Assembly (NCBI GenBank): GCA_019454045.1
Contig: SKCR01026836.1
Location: 1 to 64,000, forward strand
Reading direction: 5' to 3'
Origin: Zanthoxylum bungeanum
Lineage: Eukaryota > Streptophyta > Magnoliopsida > Sapindales > Rutaceae
DNA length: 64,000 nucleotides
In this document: piece after piece, positions 21,750 to 33,028 of the stretch
How positions within the stretch are numbered: position 1 is the stretch's first letter
Layout: each line of letters starts with the position of its first letter
Translations under genes and position numbers: made by a program
Notes under the pieces: model-generated
Told to the model about the DNA's origin: nothing
Database searches by the model: none
What the model saw: only the letters and a program-made list of their open reading frames with translations

Positions 21750-22620
21750 TGTTGGGTTTATTTGTATTGACAACTTCTGTAACAAAACAAGTTCAATTGT
21801 AATGAGTCTTGAAGATCTTGAAGTAATTAGACAAGTATTTAGAAGACTTTGCATGAAGATATCAGAAGCTCGTTCGTGTTGCTTTTGTTTTTATGTTCTA
21901 ACGAGGTTTGTCAGTGTCACGTTCGAACAAAATTCGCCATAGGGCTTTTGTGCATTTTGCGTTTTTCATCCCATGCGAACAATACCTTCCAAAGAGTTGA
22001 AGTTCGTTGTGCATTCATCAGACCGTTCGAACAAATTTACGGAACATTGCACGTTTGTCACGTCTGCATTGGGCGTTTGAATGAGATTGCAAGATTGGTT
22101 ATTTTGGACTTCCTTTCTAGGATTTTCAAGACTAGGAAAACCCTACCTATTTTAACGAAGCCTTAGCCAATTTACCCTTGTTGTAAACACAATATTCAGA
22201 GCCTCCATATCTTTTATTTCCTTCTTACTAAGAAATCACCTTGAAGACTTATTGAATCTCATGTTTTCTTTCTTTTGGTGAGTTTCTTCATTGATAACCA
22301 TCAACAAAAATACAATCCTAACTAATACCCTAAACCTTCAGAGTTCTAAAGTGGAGATTGGTAGTTAGAGTTCCGGCGTTGTGTGTTCGCAGGGTTGATT
22401 CACTCAAATATTTCAGAGGTTTTGAAAAAGACTTCTTGGTGAAGGCTCGGGGAGTTCTTCAGGTAATTACAGTAGAGGTATTTAAGTTGGAAAATTTATT
22501 GTCGTATGTCATCTAACATCACTGTAAGTATTCTCTATATAGTGGATTCAAATGATAGCTTATACCAGGAGTGGTTTTTCTATGTCAAGAATTTTTCATT
22601 CCGTCAACAAATCATGGTGT
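21750..22620 (+). repeat. Possible LTR (solo or fragment) inside the CACTA-like region
   Basis: Starts TGTTGGGTTTATTTG. It contains several GTTCGAAC strings (21920-22040) and, towards the end, a block (AGTGGATTC, then ACCAGGAGTGGTTTT) that resembles the R-U5 part of Sire-like copia LTRs. The end and target duplication were not found. The 105-codon frame at 21849-22166 lies in it and matches nothing I know. Confidence 0.35.
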
Positions 22621-23371
22621 TGATTATGTTGATTACTTATTTACTTTTCGCTCTTTAATTATTGTTTTAATTGAGATTGTGAACATTAATTAGATTTAGG
22701 GTGTTTGGATAGTCATAGAAACTTTAGATGACATACGACAATCTAATGTCATAGAAACTTTATCCTATATTGTTTTAGATAGAGATGTTTCATAATTCCG
22801 CACATTACACACATTCCTTCATATAGGTGCATAAGGTCAGAAAACTACGAATTTTCATAATAGCATAAAATAGCTTGGTTATTTAGGATTATATTTTAAT
22901 AGTAAGTAAATCATTTCAATGACTATAATGTTATTGCGGAAAAAATCAATCTTAGGCAACTAAATATGATAGTCACATAATATTTTATAAGAAATATTTT
23001 CAATATTCAACAACTATATAGCGTAGTCACAAAATATATTTGTTTTGATTAATTATTGATTAGTCACGATATTTTAGTTTTTACACATGTTGGGTGTCAC
23101 TAAATTAAATATATATGGAGACTAAACAAATAATTAATTAGCTACCTTTAGATAATATTTATTTATTTATCTTTAGAGCCCATAGAAATTAGTTCCAATA
23201 TAGTTTATTGGGCAACTAAAACATATAGTCACTAAATCTTATTAATTTATGAAAAAATTTCCTTTTTTTGTTTGGTGATCGAAATATTTAGTCACAATAC
23301 ATAAGTGTTTTTTTTCTAAGTTAAGAAAATAATTAAGATATTTGGCAACTAAAATTATTAATCACAAATTG
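22621..23371. other. AT-rich DNA with TAGTCAC / GTGACTA motifs
   Basis: Looks like the continuation of CACTA subterminal repeats. No reading frame recognised. Confidence 0.4.
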
Positions 23372-23550
23372 AGATGTGATTGGTAGCAAAATGTTTAAGA
23401 TTTTGTTGTCAGGTCCCAAGTTCGAGTTCATAGGATGAATTTCTTATAAGAACCTGAGGCAGCTAGGGATTTTACCTACTCCGCTTAAGCCTGGGTCGGG
23501 TGGTTTGACGACAAGGATTCAAAAGTTTCCAAAAAAATCAAAAGATCATA
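23372..23550 (+). mobile_element. SINE-like sequence
   Basis: A region with an A-box-like GATTGGTAGCAAAATG and a B-box-like AAGTTCGAGTTC about 35 bases apart, then a body ending in A-rich DNA (CCAAAAAAATCAAAAG). This fits an old tRNA-derived SINE. No target duplication seen. Confidence 0.45.
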
Positions 23551-24607
23551 AATATAATTACATGGCTAAATTTCATCCTAATTAAAATATTTATTAAATG
23601 AATTTATTTTTATTTCTTGATTTGGAAGAAATTACAACTCTTTTTAATGTTTAAAAAAAAATATAATTAAAAAGTACTTAAAGTACTTTTTGTAAGAGTT
23701 TGTATATCTAATAGTGATAGTAAACCCACATTGGAAATGTAAAGGGAATATAGAAAGTTTATAAGTGAATTTTGCACACTTATATTAAATTGGAATCATA
23801 AGGCTTGGGCTTGGGCTTTGATGTATGGGTTCGATGTATGGTTGGCATGGTAATTAATATATATTTAATATATATTAATTAGTCTCACTGAAAAACCTTT
23901 TTCAAGGATGCAACCCTTCAATCAAACTGAGAAGGTGTCACACCATATCATCATCAACTGTTCCCAACTGTCACTATAAAAAGAACAGTATGTTTTGCAG
24001 ATAAGAAAATCTTTTTCTTTTGGAAAAAACGAATATACTGTTTCTGATCTTGGAAAAATAAAAAACGAAAACAAAGCAAAAAAGTCAAGTAGATTCGACA
24101 TGGGTCGAATTTCAGTGCAGAGATTCGACTTACAGATTGTTGAATCCTGGTGGCAGACGTCCGAAGAACTACAAGCATAAGAGTAGGGACGAAATTCTGC
24201 TATAAGACAAAGCATTTACGCTAGCCTCAATCTTCAAGTCAGTGAGTTTATTAATTTCGATTTCTTGAATTGTAAGTTTCAAGTTTGTTTAGTTTGTTAA
24301 TTTTAATTGCAGTCGTTATAATTATCAATTCTGTATTGGCTGTTGTTATTGTTTATACAAATACAAATTTATTGCATTCGTTTGATTGTTCTTCAACACT
24401 TTTAAGATGATAATATTATTAATTAGGTAATTTTTGGATTATTAAATTAATATTATTATATAATACGAATATTATTTTCATCGAAACCATGATTACAAAA
24501 AATAAAAAATAAAAAACAAAAATTACTACCTACGGTTAAACATATAAACAAAAAATATATATATTTTCTTAATTTAAAACACTCTCCTTCAGAAAGCAAA
24601 ACTCAAC
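23551..24607. other. Spacer with possible decayed copia LTR
   Basis: A segment at about 23700-24240 (CCCACATTGG, a TATAAAAAG at 23976, then a transcript-like part) may be an LTR remnant. I cannot find its ends. The rest is AT-rich. Confidence 0.3.
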
Positions 24608-25105
24608 CTTAAGACTGTTTGAATTGATGGAAGTGAGTGATTTATAATGGAATGTTATCCAATGGAATGGAATGGAATAAAATGAAAAGTAATTTATCAT
24701 AATCTTATTTGGGGAAAAAAATAAGAGGTTTATAACGCAATGTCACAAAACATTATTTGATAAACAAATAAAAATAGAATGTAATGTAATTAAATATATG
24801 TTTTAAAGTTAATTGTGTCCTTTTAGATTATAAAAGTAAAATAAATAAATATTTTAATGTTATTTTTTCAATTGGTAAATTTATTTTCATATGTAATGTT
24901 ATTTTTTAAAAAGTTACGTTTCATTCCCAACTCCCGATTTGGGAGCTCATTTTCAATGACTCAATAACTTTTTTTGTTACATTCTCTTACATCCCCTTCC
25001 ATTCTATTGCATCCCCTTTCATCAATCTAAATAATGAATTTTAAATATTTTAAAATATATTACAATTCATTTCATCTCATTCTATCAATCCAAACATAGT
25101 TTCAA
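24608..25105. mobile_element. MITE with diverged terminal inverted repeats
   Basis: Left ACTGTTTGAATTGATGGAA and right (inverted) ACTATGTTTGGATTGATAGAA pair as terminal inverted repeats. The interior is full of GGAATGGAATG and the inverse CCATTCTATTGCAT. The target duplication is unclear. Confidence 0.5.
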
Positions 25106-25198
25106 GGAAATCCAATCCTAAAAGGTTTCAATTACTAAAACAAAACTAATCCCTAAAAGTTTCAAGCAATCCCAAGTCGAAGTACTTCACGCTGTTTT

Positions 25199-25376
25199 TT
25201 TTTTTAAAATCATTGGAAATCTCACCACCAAACCATCTTTTCATGGTTTATGCAGAGCAGGTAAAACTCCTACCTGTCCTAGGCTCTTACAAGAAACACA
25301 TTCTCTGGATTTGAACCCAAAACCTGAAAGTCAGATTGTGAACCCTACACCACTAAGCCACGCCCCTGGGGACCTC
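25199..25376 (-). mobile_element. tRNA-derived SINE (178 bp)
   Basis: On the minus strand: a 5' end GGGGCGTGGCTTAGTGG with an A box, GGGTTCAAATCC as B box about 40 bases later, a body of about 100 bases, then a poly-A tail. It is flanked by an 11-bp direct duplication CACGCTGTTTT (25188-25198 and 25377-25387). Complete structure with good boundaries. Confidence 0.85.
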
Positions 25377-25387
25377 CACGCTGTTTT

Positions 25388-26108
25388 GCTGAAAAGGTAT
25401 TGCAATTTTCTTTTTCCATATTAGTATTTTTTTTCCATAGTATGTAAAAAGAATTTGGGTTTTTATTTTCAGTCCTGTTTGTAGTTCCTTTGTTTGTTAA
25501 TTTTCATATTCAATATTGGTTCTCTAATGGGGTAGAATTTATTTCTTGGCTGCTTTACTCTCTCGTTGTACATGTTGAGGCTATAATTCTCTAGCATTAT
25601 TCTTATGTGTATTTATTTGAGCTTGAGCAGTTGAAGAATGAAAAGTGATGTTTGTGTGTGTAAGATTTTATTTTTTATTCTTGATATTACTTTTTTCCTA
25701 TTAATTATTTTGTAAGTGTGACGAGTCAAGTTTTCGAAGTTTTCAGCAAATTTTAAAGGTTGTTCAAAATTGAGGTGAATTTTTATAAGTATTTTATTTT
25801 TAAACGTCACTTACTTGATGTTAATGTGTGAAGTAATTGACCATTTTAAGTGCATTTAATTTTTGGTTTAGATTATTAATTCATGTTAATTGTAAGTGGA
25901 GTTGTAAGATATCTAATTATATTTTAGATGAATTTTTTCCTCTGTTTGAAATATTTAGTCTTACATATCTAAGAAATATATACCATACACGTACATATGA
26001 TATATGTATACTGTATGCTAATAAATTCAAATACACACACGTGTATATTTGCAATGGCACACATATAAACATATATACATATAATCAATTTTTTGTATTA
26101 GTATCAGG
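25388..26108. other. AT-rich DNA before the CACTA transposase
   Basis: Probably the 5' part of the CACTA element. Chance open frames (25837-26136) have low-complexity content. Nothing else recognised. Confidence 0.4.
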
Positions 26109-27065
26109 ATGGATCAGAGTTGGATTCAATTGTTAAATATGTTATGCATAGAATATGTAAGTAGTATTGGTTCATCCATCAATATTGTTAAAAACCAATT
26201 AAACAATGAAAATAAAACTCGTTGCCCATGTAGAGATTGCTTGAATACAATGTTGCATGATTTATGCACCATCCAACGATATTTATTTAATATGGGTTTT
26301 CATTAAGTTACAATAGATGGATTTTTCATGGGGAAGATGAAAACCATCATATTGATGATTTGAATAATATTTTTGATGGTGATTTCGGTCAAAAAGATGA
26401 GGAAGAAGATGGTGATGGTGATGATGACGAACATGTTGAATGAATCAATTCATGCTTGTAAGTATGAATTGTGCATTATTCTGGAGGGTACATGATGGAG
26501 CTAATAAATGTCCTATATGTGATGAACTTAGGTATAAAATTGATAATGGGGGGGGGGGGGGGGGGGTTGAATTCTTCATAAGATATTACAATATTTTCTA
26601 TTGAAACCTAGCTTATAAAGATTATTTATGTCTAGGCATACTACTTATGATATGAGGTGACATAAATAAAATTGTGTTTTTATAAATGGTATCTTGAGAC
26701 ATCCTGTAGACTTTAAAGCTTGTAAGGACTTTAAAATAATACCTTGAGCTTGCCCAAGATTCTCATAATATGCGATTGGGTATTGCAATAGATGGTTTCA
26801 ACTCATTTGGAAATACAAGTAATGCATATAGTAATTTTTGGACCAACAACACTAGGAAGAGATATTAATGTTTACTTATAGCCTTTAATATATGAATTGA
26901 AGGAGTTATGGGAAGATGATGTCCAAACTTATGATGTCTATAGTAGGGAAAAATTTCGTTTATATGATGCTGTAATGTGGACAATAAATGATTTTTCCGC
27001 TTATGGGAACTTATCTAGTTGAAGCACAAAAGGTCATAAAGCATGCCCATTTGTAATAAAAAATC
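26109..27065 (+). pseudogene. CACTA (En/Spm) TNP2-type transposase, N-terminal part
   Basis: Starts MDQSWIQLLN with the transposase-associated motif CPCRDCLN (near residue 37) and, after a stop, YNRWIFHGED. An acidic stretch follows, then IHACKYE and ANKCPICDELRYK in shifted frames. The conserved core RLGIAIDGFNSFGNTSNAYS is at about 26770, and further down remnants of ELKELWEDDVQTYDVYS and TINDFSAYGNL end in KACPFVI. Stops, shifts and a loss of about 60 residues make it inactive. It is interrupted at 27063 by a TIR transposon and continues at 40805. Confidence 0.8.
26548..26566 (+). repeat. Run of 19 G
   Basis: A homopolymer in the transposase pseudogene after GATAAT. Its length may not be reliable in the assembly. 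Confidence 0.7.
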
Positions 27066-27683
27066 AGTGTTCTAAAAAGCACTAGGCGCTAGTTGGGCGG
27101 CGATCCAGCGCCTAGTGCCTAGGGCGCCTAGGCGGGGGGCCTAGACAATTAGTCGGCAAATAGTTAAAATCTAATATTTTCTAACATCATAAATAACCCA
27201 AAATCATATAAATTCGATTAAAAAAATTAATAATTTTTGTAACTTGATAAAATGATGATTATTGATTAATAATAAATTTATTATAAATATTTAATAATTT
27301 TTGTAATTTATTTTTTATTTAAATAATAAATAATTTTATTGTAATAATAATAAATTAATTTGATATTCATCCACTATTTTTTTAAAGATCATAGATAGAT
27401 TATAGTAATGATCAGAATCTTAATCATCCACTATCAAATAGATTATAGTAATGATCAGAATCCTAATCATCCACTATTAATTTGATCAAAATGATCATCA
27501 TTGTTTTTTCAATTAATATTAATTTTTGTAATTCGTATGTTATAATTATTATTGTTTTTTTTTTTTTTTTTGCATATATATGATTATAGTAATACTACTT
27601 TCATATTTTATAATACAATTTGATACATGAGGATTTCTTATAGAATTGACAAAATCACAAAATCCAACAACAAAAATTGATTT

Positions 27684-28486
27684 TGTTGATGGTGTTTTCA
27701 GGCACTATGTTATCTAAGGAATACGGCATGGGTAAAAAGGGTAATTCCCTTCTTGGATGATATCATTAATTCCGACCCGACCCATAAGAAGTCAGCAGCA
27801 AGGCCCTGAACGCTTTACCATAAAGACCGAGCACTTCATAATCGGTAACCGATCACTTGAGATCAGGATGACCGGTCACTTATCAGGTCGACAGCAGCAC
27901 CCCCAGTACGAAAGACTATCATGACCGACCACATGAAGACCGACCTCGTGAAAACGAGCATAGGGCAAGACATGTTCGGGAAGATAAGGATTCTATCCAT
28001 ACAAGATAAGATAATAAGTTATCCTATTTTCATAAAGAGAACTGATGAGTCAGTATCCTAAAGGATAAAAGAAGTGAATGTAGTTTTAAAAGTAGGAATC
28101 CAGATAGGAAAAGGAAACCATCTCCAACTGGGAATTCTTGTACAAATAGGAATCTGATTTCTTCACCATTATAAATAGGGGGTAGAGTGAGTGAAAGAGG
28201 AACGAAGATCAGGATCAGAATCACCAAGCTCTGACTTGTAAAACACAAAGAATGGTCTGAGAAGCGCATTTGAATAAAAAAAAGTATCATCCTTTTTGTG
28301 CCCGTGGACGTAGGTCGGACCAAGATCCGCCGAACCACGTTAAATCTCCTTGTCGATTGACGTATTATTTGTCTTTTGCTAAGTTTGCTTTTGGTCCCCC
28401 ATAACCAAACAAATTCACTATTGAGGGAGGATTGTCTCGGGAGTAATATTCCCATATTGCCCTGAGACCAAAATCAGCCGTCAACA
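27684..28486 (+). repeat. T left LTR (803 bp)
   Basis: Starts TGTTGATGGTG and ends CCGTCAACA. Promoter TATAAATA is at 28170-28177. AATAAA downstream near 28275 may serve polyadenylation. It lacks about 21 bp present in the right LTR (after CCGACC). Confidence 0.93.
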
Positions 28487-28487
28487 G

Positions 28488-28506
28488 TTGGCGCCGTCTG
28501 TGGGGA
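28488..28506 (+). other. T primer-binding site
   Basis: TTGGCGCCGTCTGTGGGGA one base after the LTR. The TGGCGCC core is the type used by Tat/Athila-like gypsy elements (non-Met tRNA). Confidence 0.8.
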
Positions 28507-28538
28507 CCTCAACAAAAAGCGGTTCGCGTAGTAAGACG

Positions 28539-29395
28539 ATGGCAGAAGGCGGAAATCATCAATCTTCAGGGAGTCCGGCAACAGACTGGATGAAAAAGAT
28601 GGAAGAAAGCATGAAATCCATGATGAATCGGTTGGAGAGAATGAAGGGAACGAACAACGAGAGACCAGACATCGGAACCAGTCGAAGAAAAAGTGAAAGA
28701 GCAGAGGGGAAAAGGGTGATAGACACAAGTGAAGACGATGGACCTAGAAGGAGGGGCCCCTACGGGATAAAATCCGTGGTTGTAGAAAAAGATTCACAAA
28801 CAGAGGACACATGGGAAGAGGAGGAAAGAGGACGAAGAGAACAGTCACCTAATCCTTCCTACGATAGCCTCCACGACTCCCGAAGAGAAGGCAGGGAATA
28901 TAGCGAGGATGTGCAAGAAATTTCAAACCATGAGGAACGCCGCACCCAGGGCATAGGACGCACAGAGAGGCACAGAAAACAACACGCCAGCACCACTAGC
29001 GAGATAAAATCTTGGTTAAAAAAGGAGATGACCAAGTGGGGGTAGGCCTCAAGGCTGATGCAAGTGATGCCCGGGACGGTGAGGAGGAATCTCCCCTCGC
29101 GGAAAAAATAAGGTCGGCAAAATTCCCAAAACGATTCAGCATGCCGACCATGGCACCCTACAAAGGCCACTCTGACCCGAAATCACACATCGAAAGCTTT
29201 GTCTTGTTGATGGAAGTCCAGGGAGTAGTAGGAGATGCCATCTGCAAAGTGTTCCCCCTAACTTTAGGTGGACCCGCCATCCTATGGTACAGAAGTCTGG
29301 CTCCGGGGAGCATCGGAGGCTTCACACAACTTAAAAGTCGTTCATTCGACACTTTAAAGGGGCCTGCGTTCCCAAAAAGACGATTGGAGAATTAA
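28539..29395 (+). pseudogene. T gag, N-terminal and capsid part
   Basis: The ATG at 28539 (MAEGGNHQSSG) opens a highly charged, Arg/Glu-rich N-terminal region without known fold, to a stop at 29045. The capsid-like gag domain goes on in another frame from about 29040 (SPLAEKIRSAKFPKRFSMP, then HIESFVLLMEVQGVVGDAIC and GGPAILWYRSLAPGSI). A second shift near 29335 leads on to GACVPKKTIGELRLMKQGDD. Two single-base shifts therefore interrupt an otherwise well-kept gag. Confidence 0.8.
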
Positions 29396-29400
29396 GACTT

Positions 29401-30489
29401 ATGAAGCAAGGAGATGACGAGCCCCTGAAAAATTTTATTGAAAGATACCACAACATGGTACTGGAAGTCGGAGGATATGAGTCCCTAGAAGCCCTAGAAA
29501 GCTTAAAGGGAGCCCTAAAGGTCGGGAGGTTATGGACTCATCTAAGAATCCAGGACACGCCGGATTATGCCACCGCCCTAGAGGTAGCCCGGAAGTTTGT
29601 CTTGGTAGAAAGCGAAGAAAAGATCTCCCGAAGGGGGACGGCCATTCGGGAAAGAACAGCAAGAACAGAGGCTCCCCGACGACCGGACAGGGAATTCAAA
29701 AGATTCAATCCAAAACCCAAAGAATTCAAACCGATACCTCGAAGAGATCAGGAAGGAGGGGTCACGACCCAGGTGAATCATGTAGTCCGAGAAGAAACAT
29801 ATATTCCCCTAAGCAAACCACCAGGGCGAATCATCATGGAAATACAGGAAAAAGGCCTCTTGATAGAACCCGACCTCAGGAGGTTCCCCCCAGATAAAAG
29901 GAACCAGAAGTCTTACTGCATACATCATAACCTGAGGGGGCACACAACGGACGAATGCAAAGATCTGCGGGAACAAATGGAGGACCTAGCCCGAAATGGG
30001 TATCTAAATAGTTATATCGACCATGAAACCATGGCGGCCAGACAAAGGGCACGAAACCGACAGGTGAACATCATCGCAGGGGGAAGTACACTGGCCGGGG
30101 ACTCTAACCGGTCAAGAAAGAACTATAGCCGAGCTCAAGGGGCAGAGGTGCTAGGAACAGAAAGACCCCCGACACAACAAGGGGGACGGTCGGTGCCCAT
30201 AATGTTCACCGACGAGGATGCACGAGGGGTGAGTTTTCCCCATGATGATGCGCTGATAATCAAAGCTACAATCAGCGGCACAGAGGTGGATAGAATCCTG
30301 GTAGACCCCGGAAGCGCAGTAGACATAATATCCAAAGAAGCTTTAGAAAGCCTGGGAGTAGAATACGTAACCCTAACTAATGACGGCACCCCCTATATGG
30401 TTTTGGAGGCTCAACGGTCATCCCGCTGGGAAGAATACAACTGGCAACAACCATCGGAACTCACCCCAGAACCCGGACAGTCATGGTAA
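29401..30489 (+). CDS. T gag C-terminus, knuckle and aspartic protease
   Basis: Open for 362 codons. It starts within gag (MKQGDDEPLKNFIERYHNMV). Residues 20-90 complete the gag domain. A knuckle-like CIHHNLRGHTTDEC lies near residue 174. Then follows a retropepsin with DRILVDPGSAVDIISKEALE (near residue 300), where DPG stands in for the usual DTG/DSG; DPGS occurs in relatives of this lineage. The frame leaves the protease near residue 335; the rest continues in the next frame. As a start codon the first Met is only nominal because gag begins upstream. Confidence 0.8.
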   Translation: MKQGDDEPLKNFIERYHNMVLEVGGYESLEALESLKGALKVGRLWTHLRIQDTPDYATALEVARKFVLVESEEKISRRGTAIRERTARTEAPRRPDREFKRFNPKPKEFKPIPRRDQEGGVTTQVNHVVREETYIPLSKPPGRIIMEIQEKGLLIEPDLRRFPPDKRNQKSYCIHHNLRGHTTDECKDLREQMEDLARNGYLNSYIDHETMAARQRARNRQVNIIAGGSTLAGDSNRSRKNYSRAQGAEVLGTERPPTQQGGRSVPIMFTDEDARGVSFPHDDALIIKATISGTEVDRILVDPGSAVDIISKEALESLGVEYVTLTNDGTPYMVLEAQRSSRWEEYNWQQPSELTPEPGQSW

Positions 30490-31859
30490 ATTTCACCGTG
30501 GTGGACTGCCTGAGCAGTTACCAAGTCATTGTCGGCCGGCCTTTTATGATGAAAACAAAGGCTGCGATGTCCTGTTACTACTTGAAACTGAAATTTCCTA
30601 CCCGGGAAGGGATCAGAATCATATGCGGAAGTCAGAAGATAGCCCGTAGTTGCTTCGCCACTCTCTCACGGGAAACCCTCTGCATCGAAGGAAGCACCAG
30701 GAAGAGGCAAAGGGGGGAAGACGAGGAAAATCCAAGGAAGGACCCGGGTCCGCGCCCGGACAAAGTTGCCCGGCTAGAGGCAGCCGAAAAATTAGAAGAA
30801 GTCAACCTGTTCGGACCGAATAAAAGCATAAAGATAGGGGGGAACTTGGACGAAATCCTAAAAAAGAACCTGCTGGAATGCCTACGGAAGTACCCCGACA
30901 TCTTCGCATGGGGACACAATGACATGCCCGGGATTGATCCAAAATTCATCAGTCACCGCTTGGCAGTAAACCCGACACACAAACCAGTTAAACAGAAAAG
31001 AAGAATCTTTAACCAAGAACGGTGCAGAGCAGTGGCGTCCGAAGTGGAAAAACTGTTAAAAGCAGGCTTCATCAGAGAAGTCAAGTACCCAGAATGGGTT
31101 TCGAACGTGGTATTGGTAAGGAAAGCAAACGGGAGGTGGAGGATGTGCGTGGACTTCACCGACCTCAACAAGGCGTGCCCGAAGGACAGCTTCCCACTGC
31201 CAAACGTAGATCAGCTGGTAGATACGACAGCCTGCAAAGGACTGCTGAGCTTCATGGACGCCTTCTCAGGATACAACCAGGTCAAGATGCACCCTGCCGA
31301 CGAGGAGAAAACAACTTTTGTCACCGATCAGGGGCTTTACTGTTATAAAGTAATGCCCTTCGGATTAAAAAACGCAGGAGCCACCTTTCAGAGACTGGTC
31401 AACAAGATTTTCAAACCACTCATCGGCACAACAATGCTGGTGTATGTTGACGACATGATAACAATGTCTGAGGCGCCAGGGTGTCACGTGACCGACCTGA
31501 AGAAAACCTTTGAGTTATTGAGGAAATACCATTTAAAACTCAACCCAGAAAAGTGTGCCTTCGGGGTGGCCTCCGGGAAGTTTCTAGGCTACATGGTGAG
31601 CTCCAGGGGCATAGAAGCAAAACCGCAAAAGATACGAGCCGTACTGGACTTGAAATCTCCCAGGACGGTGAGAAGTGAAAGAGTTCAAAGTCTAACCGGC
31701 AGGCTAGCCGCGCTTAACCGATTCATCTCCCGAGCAACCGACAAATGCCACCCCTTCTTCAAAGCCATCAAGAAAGCCCAAAAGGGGATCGACTGGACTC
31801 CGGAGTGCGAAGAGGCCTTCCAACAACTGAAACAATATCTAGCACAGCCCCGCTCCTAG
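30483..31859 (+). CDS. T reverse transcriptase (458-codon open part of pol)
   Basis: Contains the end of protease (VVDCLSSYQVIVGRPFM), a linker, then the RT palm and fingers: YPEWVSNVVLVRKANGRWRM, CVDFTDLNKACPKDSFPLP, FMDAFSGYNQVKMHP, the YCYKVMPFGLKNAGATFQRL motif and the catalytic YVDDM near residue 325. PEKCAFGVASGKFLGYMVS follows. It copies element RNA into cDNA in the particle. The frame is lost at the start of RNase H (stop at 31859), after EEAFQQLKQYL. All catalytic aspartates are present. Confidence 0.88.
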   Translation: MVNFTVVDCLSSYQVIVGRPFMMKTKAAMSCYYLKLKFPTREGIRIICGSQKIARSCFATLSRETLCIEGSTRKRQRGEDEENPRKDPGPRPDKVARLEAAEKLEEVNLFGPNKSIKIGGNLDEILKKNLLECLRKYPDIFAWGHNDMPGIDPKFISHRLAVNPTHKPVKQKRRIFNQERCRAVASEVEKLLKAGFIREVKYPEWVSNVVLVRKANGRWRMCVDFTDLNKACPKDSFPLPNVDQLVDTTACKGLLSFMDAFSGYNQVKMHPADEEKTTFVTDQGLYCYKVMPFGLKNAGATFQRLVNKIFKPLIGTTMLVYVDDMITMSEAPGCHVTDLKKTFELLRKYHLKLNPEKCAFGVASGKFLGYMVSSRGIEAKPQKIRAVLDLKSPRTVRSERVQSLTGRLAALNRFISRATDKCHPFFKAIKKAQKGIDWTPECEEAFQQLKQYLAQPRS

Positions 31860-32146
31860 CAAAACCTCTCCCAGGAGAGACATTATACTTATACTTGGCT
31901 GTTTCAAAACACGCAGTAAGTTCGGTGCTGGTGCAAGAGGCAGACCGAATCCAAAGACCAGTATACTATGTCAGCAAAGCCCTGTTGGACACAGAAACCC
32001 GGTATCCCGTACATGAACTAGTCGCCCTATCTTTGATCACCGCAGCTCGGAAATTGCGGCCTTACTTCCAAGCCCACCCTATCAAAGTTTACACCGACCA
32101 CCCCTGCGACAGATCTTACAAAAACCAGAGGCCTCGGGAAGATTGA
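31860..32146 (+). pseudogene. T RNase H (RT-linked)
   Basis: Read in the frame that is open from 31745: LYLYLAVSKHAVSSVLVQE, RPVYYVSKALLDTETRYPV and IKVYTDHP. It is joined to RT by a frameshift near 31850, and the last part ends early at 32146. Relative to the family the H-P-loop end is shortened. Confidence 0.75.
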
Positions 32147-32997
32147 TGAAGTGGTCGGTGGAGCTAAGCGAACACGACATCTCCTACCTTCCAAGGGTAG
32201 CAATGAAAGGACAGGCTTTGGCAGATTTTGTTGCAGAGTTCACCGAACCCCAGATCTTGACGGTAGGGGAAGACAAGTGGGAGATGACAGTAGACGGGTC
32301 TGTCAGCTCACACGGCGGCGGAGCCGGGATCGTGTTAAAAAATAACAAGGGGGAAGAAGTATTATTTGCCTTAAGGTTCGCCTTTGAAACCACAAACAAT
32401 GAAGCCGAATACGAAGCAATCTTGGCCGGATTAAGGCTGTGCACAATAGTGGGAGTCCACAACGTGGTAGTAAGGAGTGACTCACAGCTTGCTATTCAGC
32501 AACTAAAAGGCGAATTCCAGGCCAGGGAACCTAGCATGAGAGCCTACTTGACCGAGGTAAAAAAGTTAATAGGAAAAATGAGGAACGTTCACTTCGAACA
32601 AATCGGACGAGAAGACAACGGCGAAGCAGATTCTCTTGCACGGCTCGCATCTTCAATAAAAACAGAGAATCCCAGAACAATCCCCCTAATCTGCCTCCGA
32701 GAAAAGAGCGTAGGAGAACTCGAAGTAGGAACTCTGGATGAAGAAGACAAAACTTCATGGCTACAGCCGATCAGAAAATATTTGGAAACAGGAGAGATAC
32801 CCGAGGACAGAAAGGAGGCCAAGAAACTAAAATTCAAAAGCACCAAGTTCTCCCTGATCGAAGGGGTGCTCTACCGGAGGGGCTATACCGTGCCCCTCCT
32901 GAGATGTTTAACAGAGAGAGGAGGAAGCAGAATGTGCTCAGGAAATTCACACGGGCATCTGTGGAAGTCACGCCGGAGGAAGATCAATCGCCTTTAA
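32143..32997 (+). CDS. T archaeal-type RNase H domain and start of integrase
   Basis: The first residues (MKWSVELSEHDISYLPR) end the RT-linked RNase H. The second RNase H begins near residue 45: TVDGSVSSHGGGAGIVLKN, NNEAEYEAILAGLRL, VVRSDSQLAIQQLKGEF and REDNGEADSLARLAS, giving the acidic D, E, D, D set. This extra domain is the hallmark of Tat elements. The tail reads FSLIEGVLYRRGYTVPLLRC, the start of integrase. A frameshift near 32920 breaks the HHCC finger. Confidence 0.85.
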   Translation: MMKWSVELSEHDISYLPRVAMKGQALADFVAEFTEPQILTVGEDKWEMTVDGSVSSHGGGAGIVLKNNKGEEVLFALRFAFETTNNEAEYEAILAGLRLCTIVGVHNVVVRSDSQLAIQQLKGEFQAREPSMRAYLTEVKKLIGKMRNVHFEQIGREDNGEADSLARLASSIKTENPRTIPLICLREKSVGELEVGTLDEEDKTSWLQPIRKYLETGEIPEDRKEAKKLKFKSTKFSLIEGVLYRRGYTVPLLRCLTERGGSRMCSGNSHGHLWKSRRRKINRL

Positions 32998-33028
32998 AGC
33001 CTTAAGACAAGGATTTTACTGGCCGACC

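Noticed and set aside
21849..22166. 105-codon plus-strand frame
   Set aside because: It lies in LTR-like DNA with repeated GTTCGAAC strings, and has no known domain.
25199..25376. A tRNA gene at the A-box/B-box pair
   Set aside because: There is no cloverleaf and it has a long body with a poly-A tail and a target duplication, so it is a SINE.
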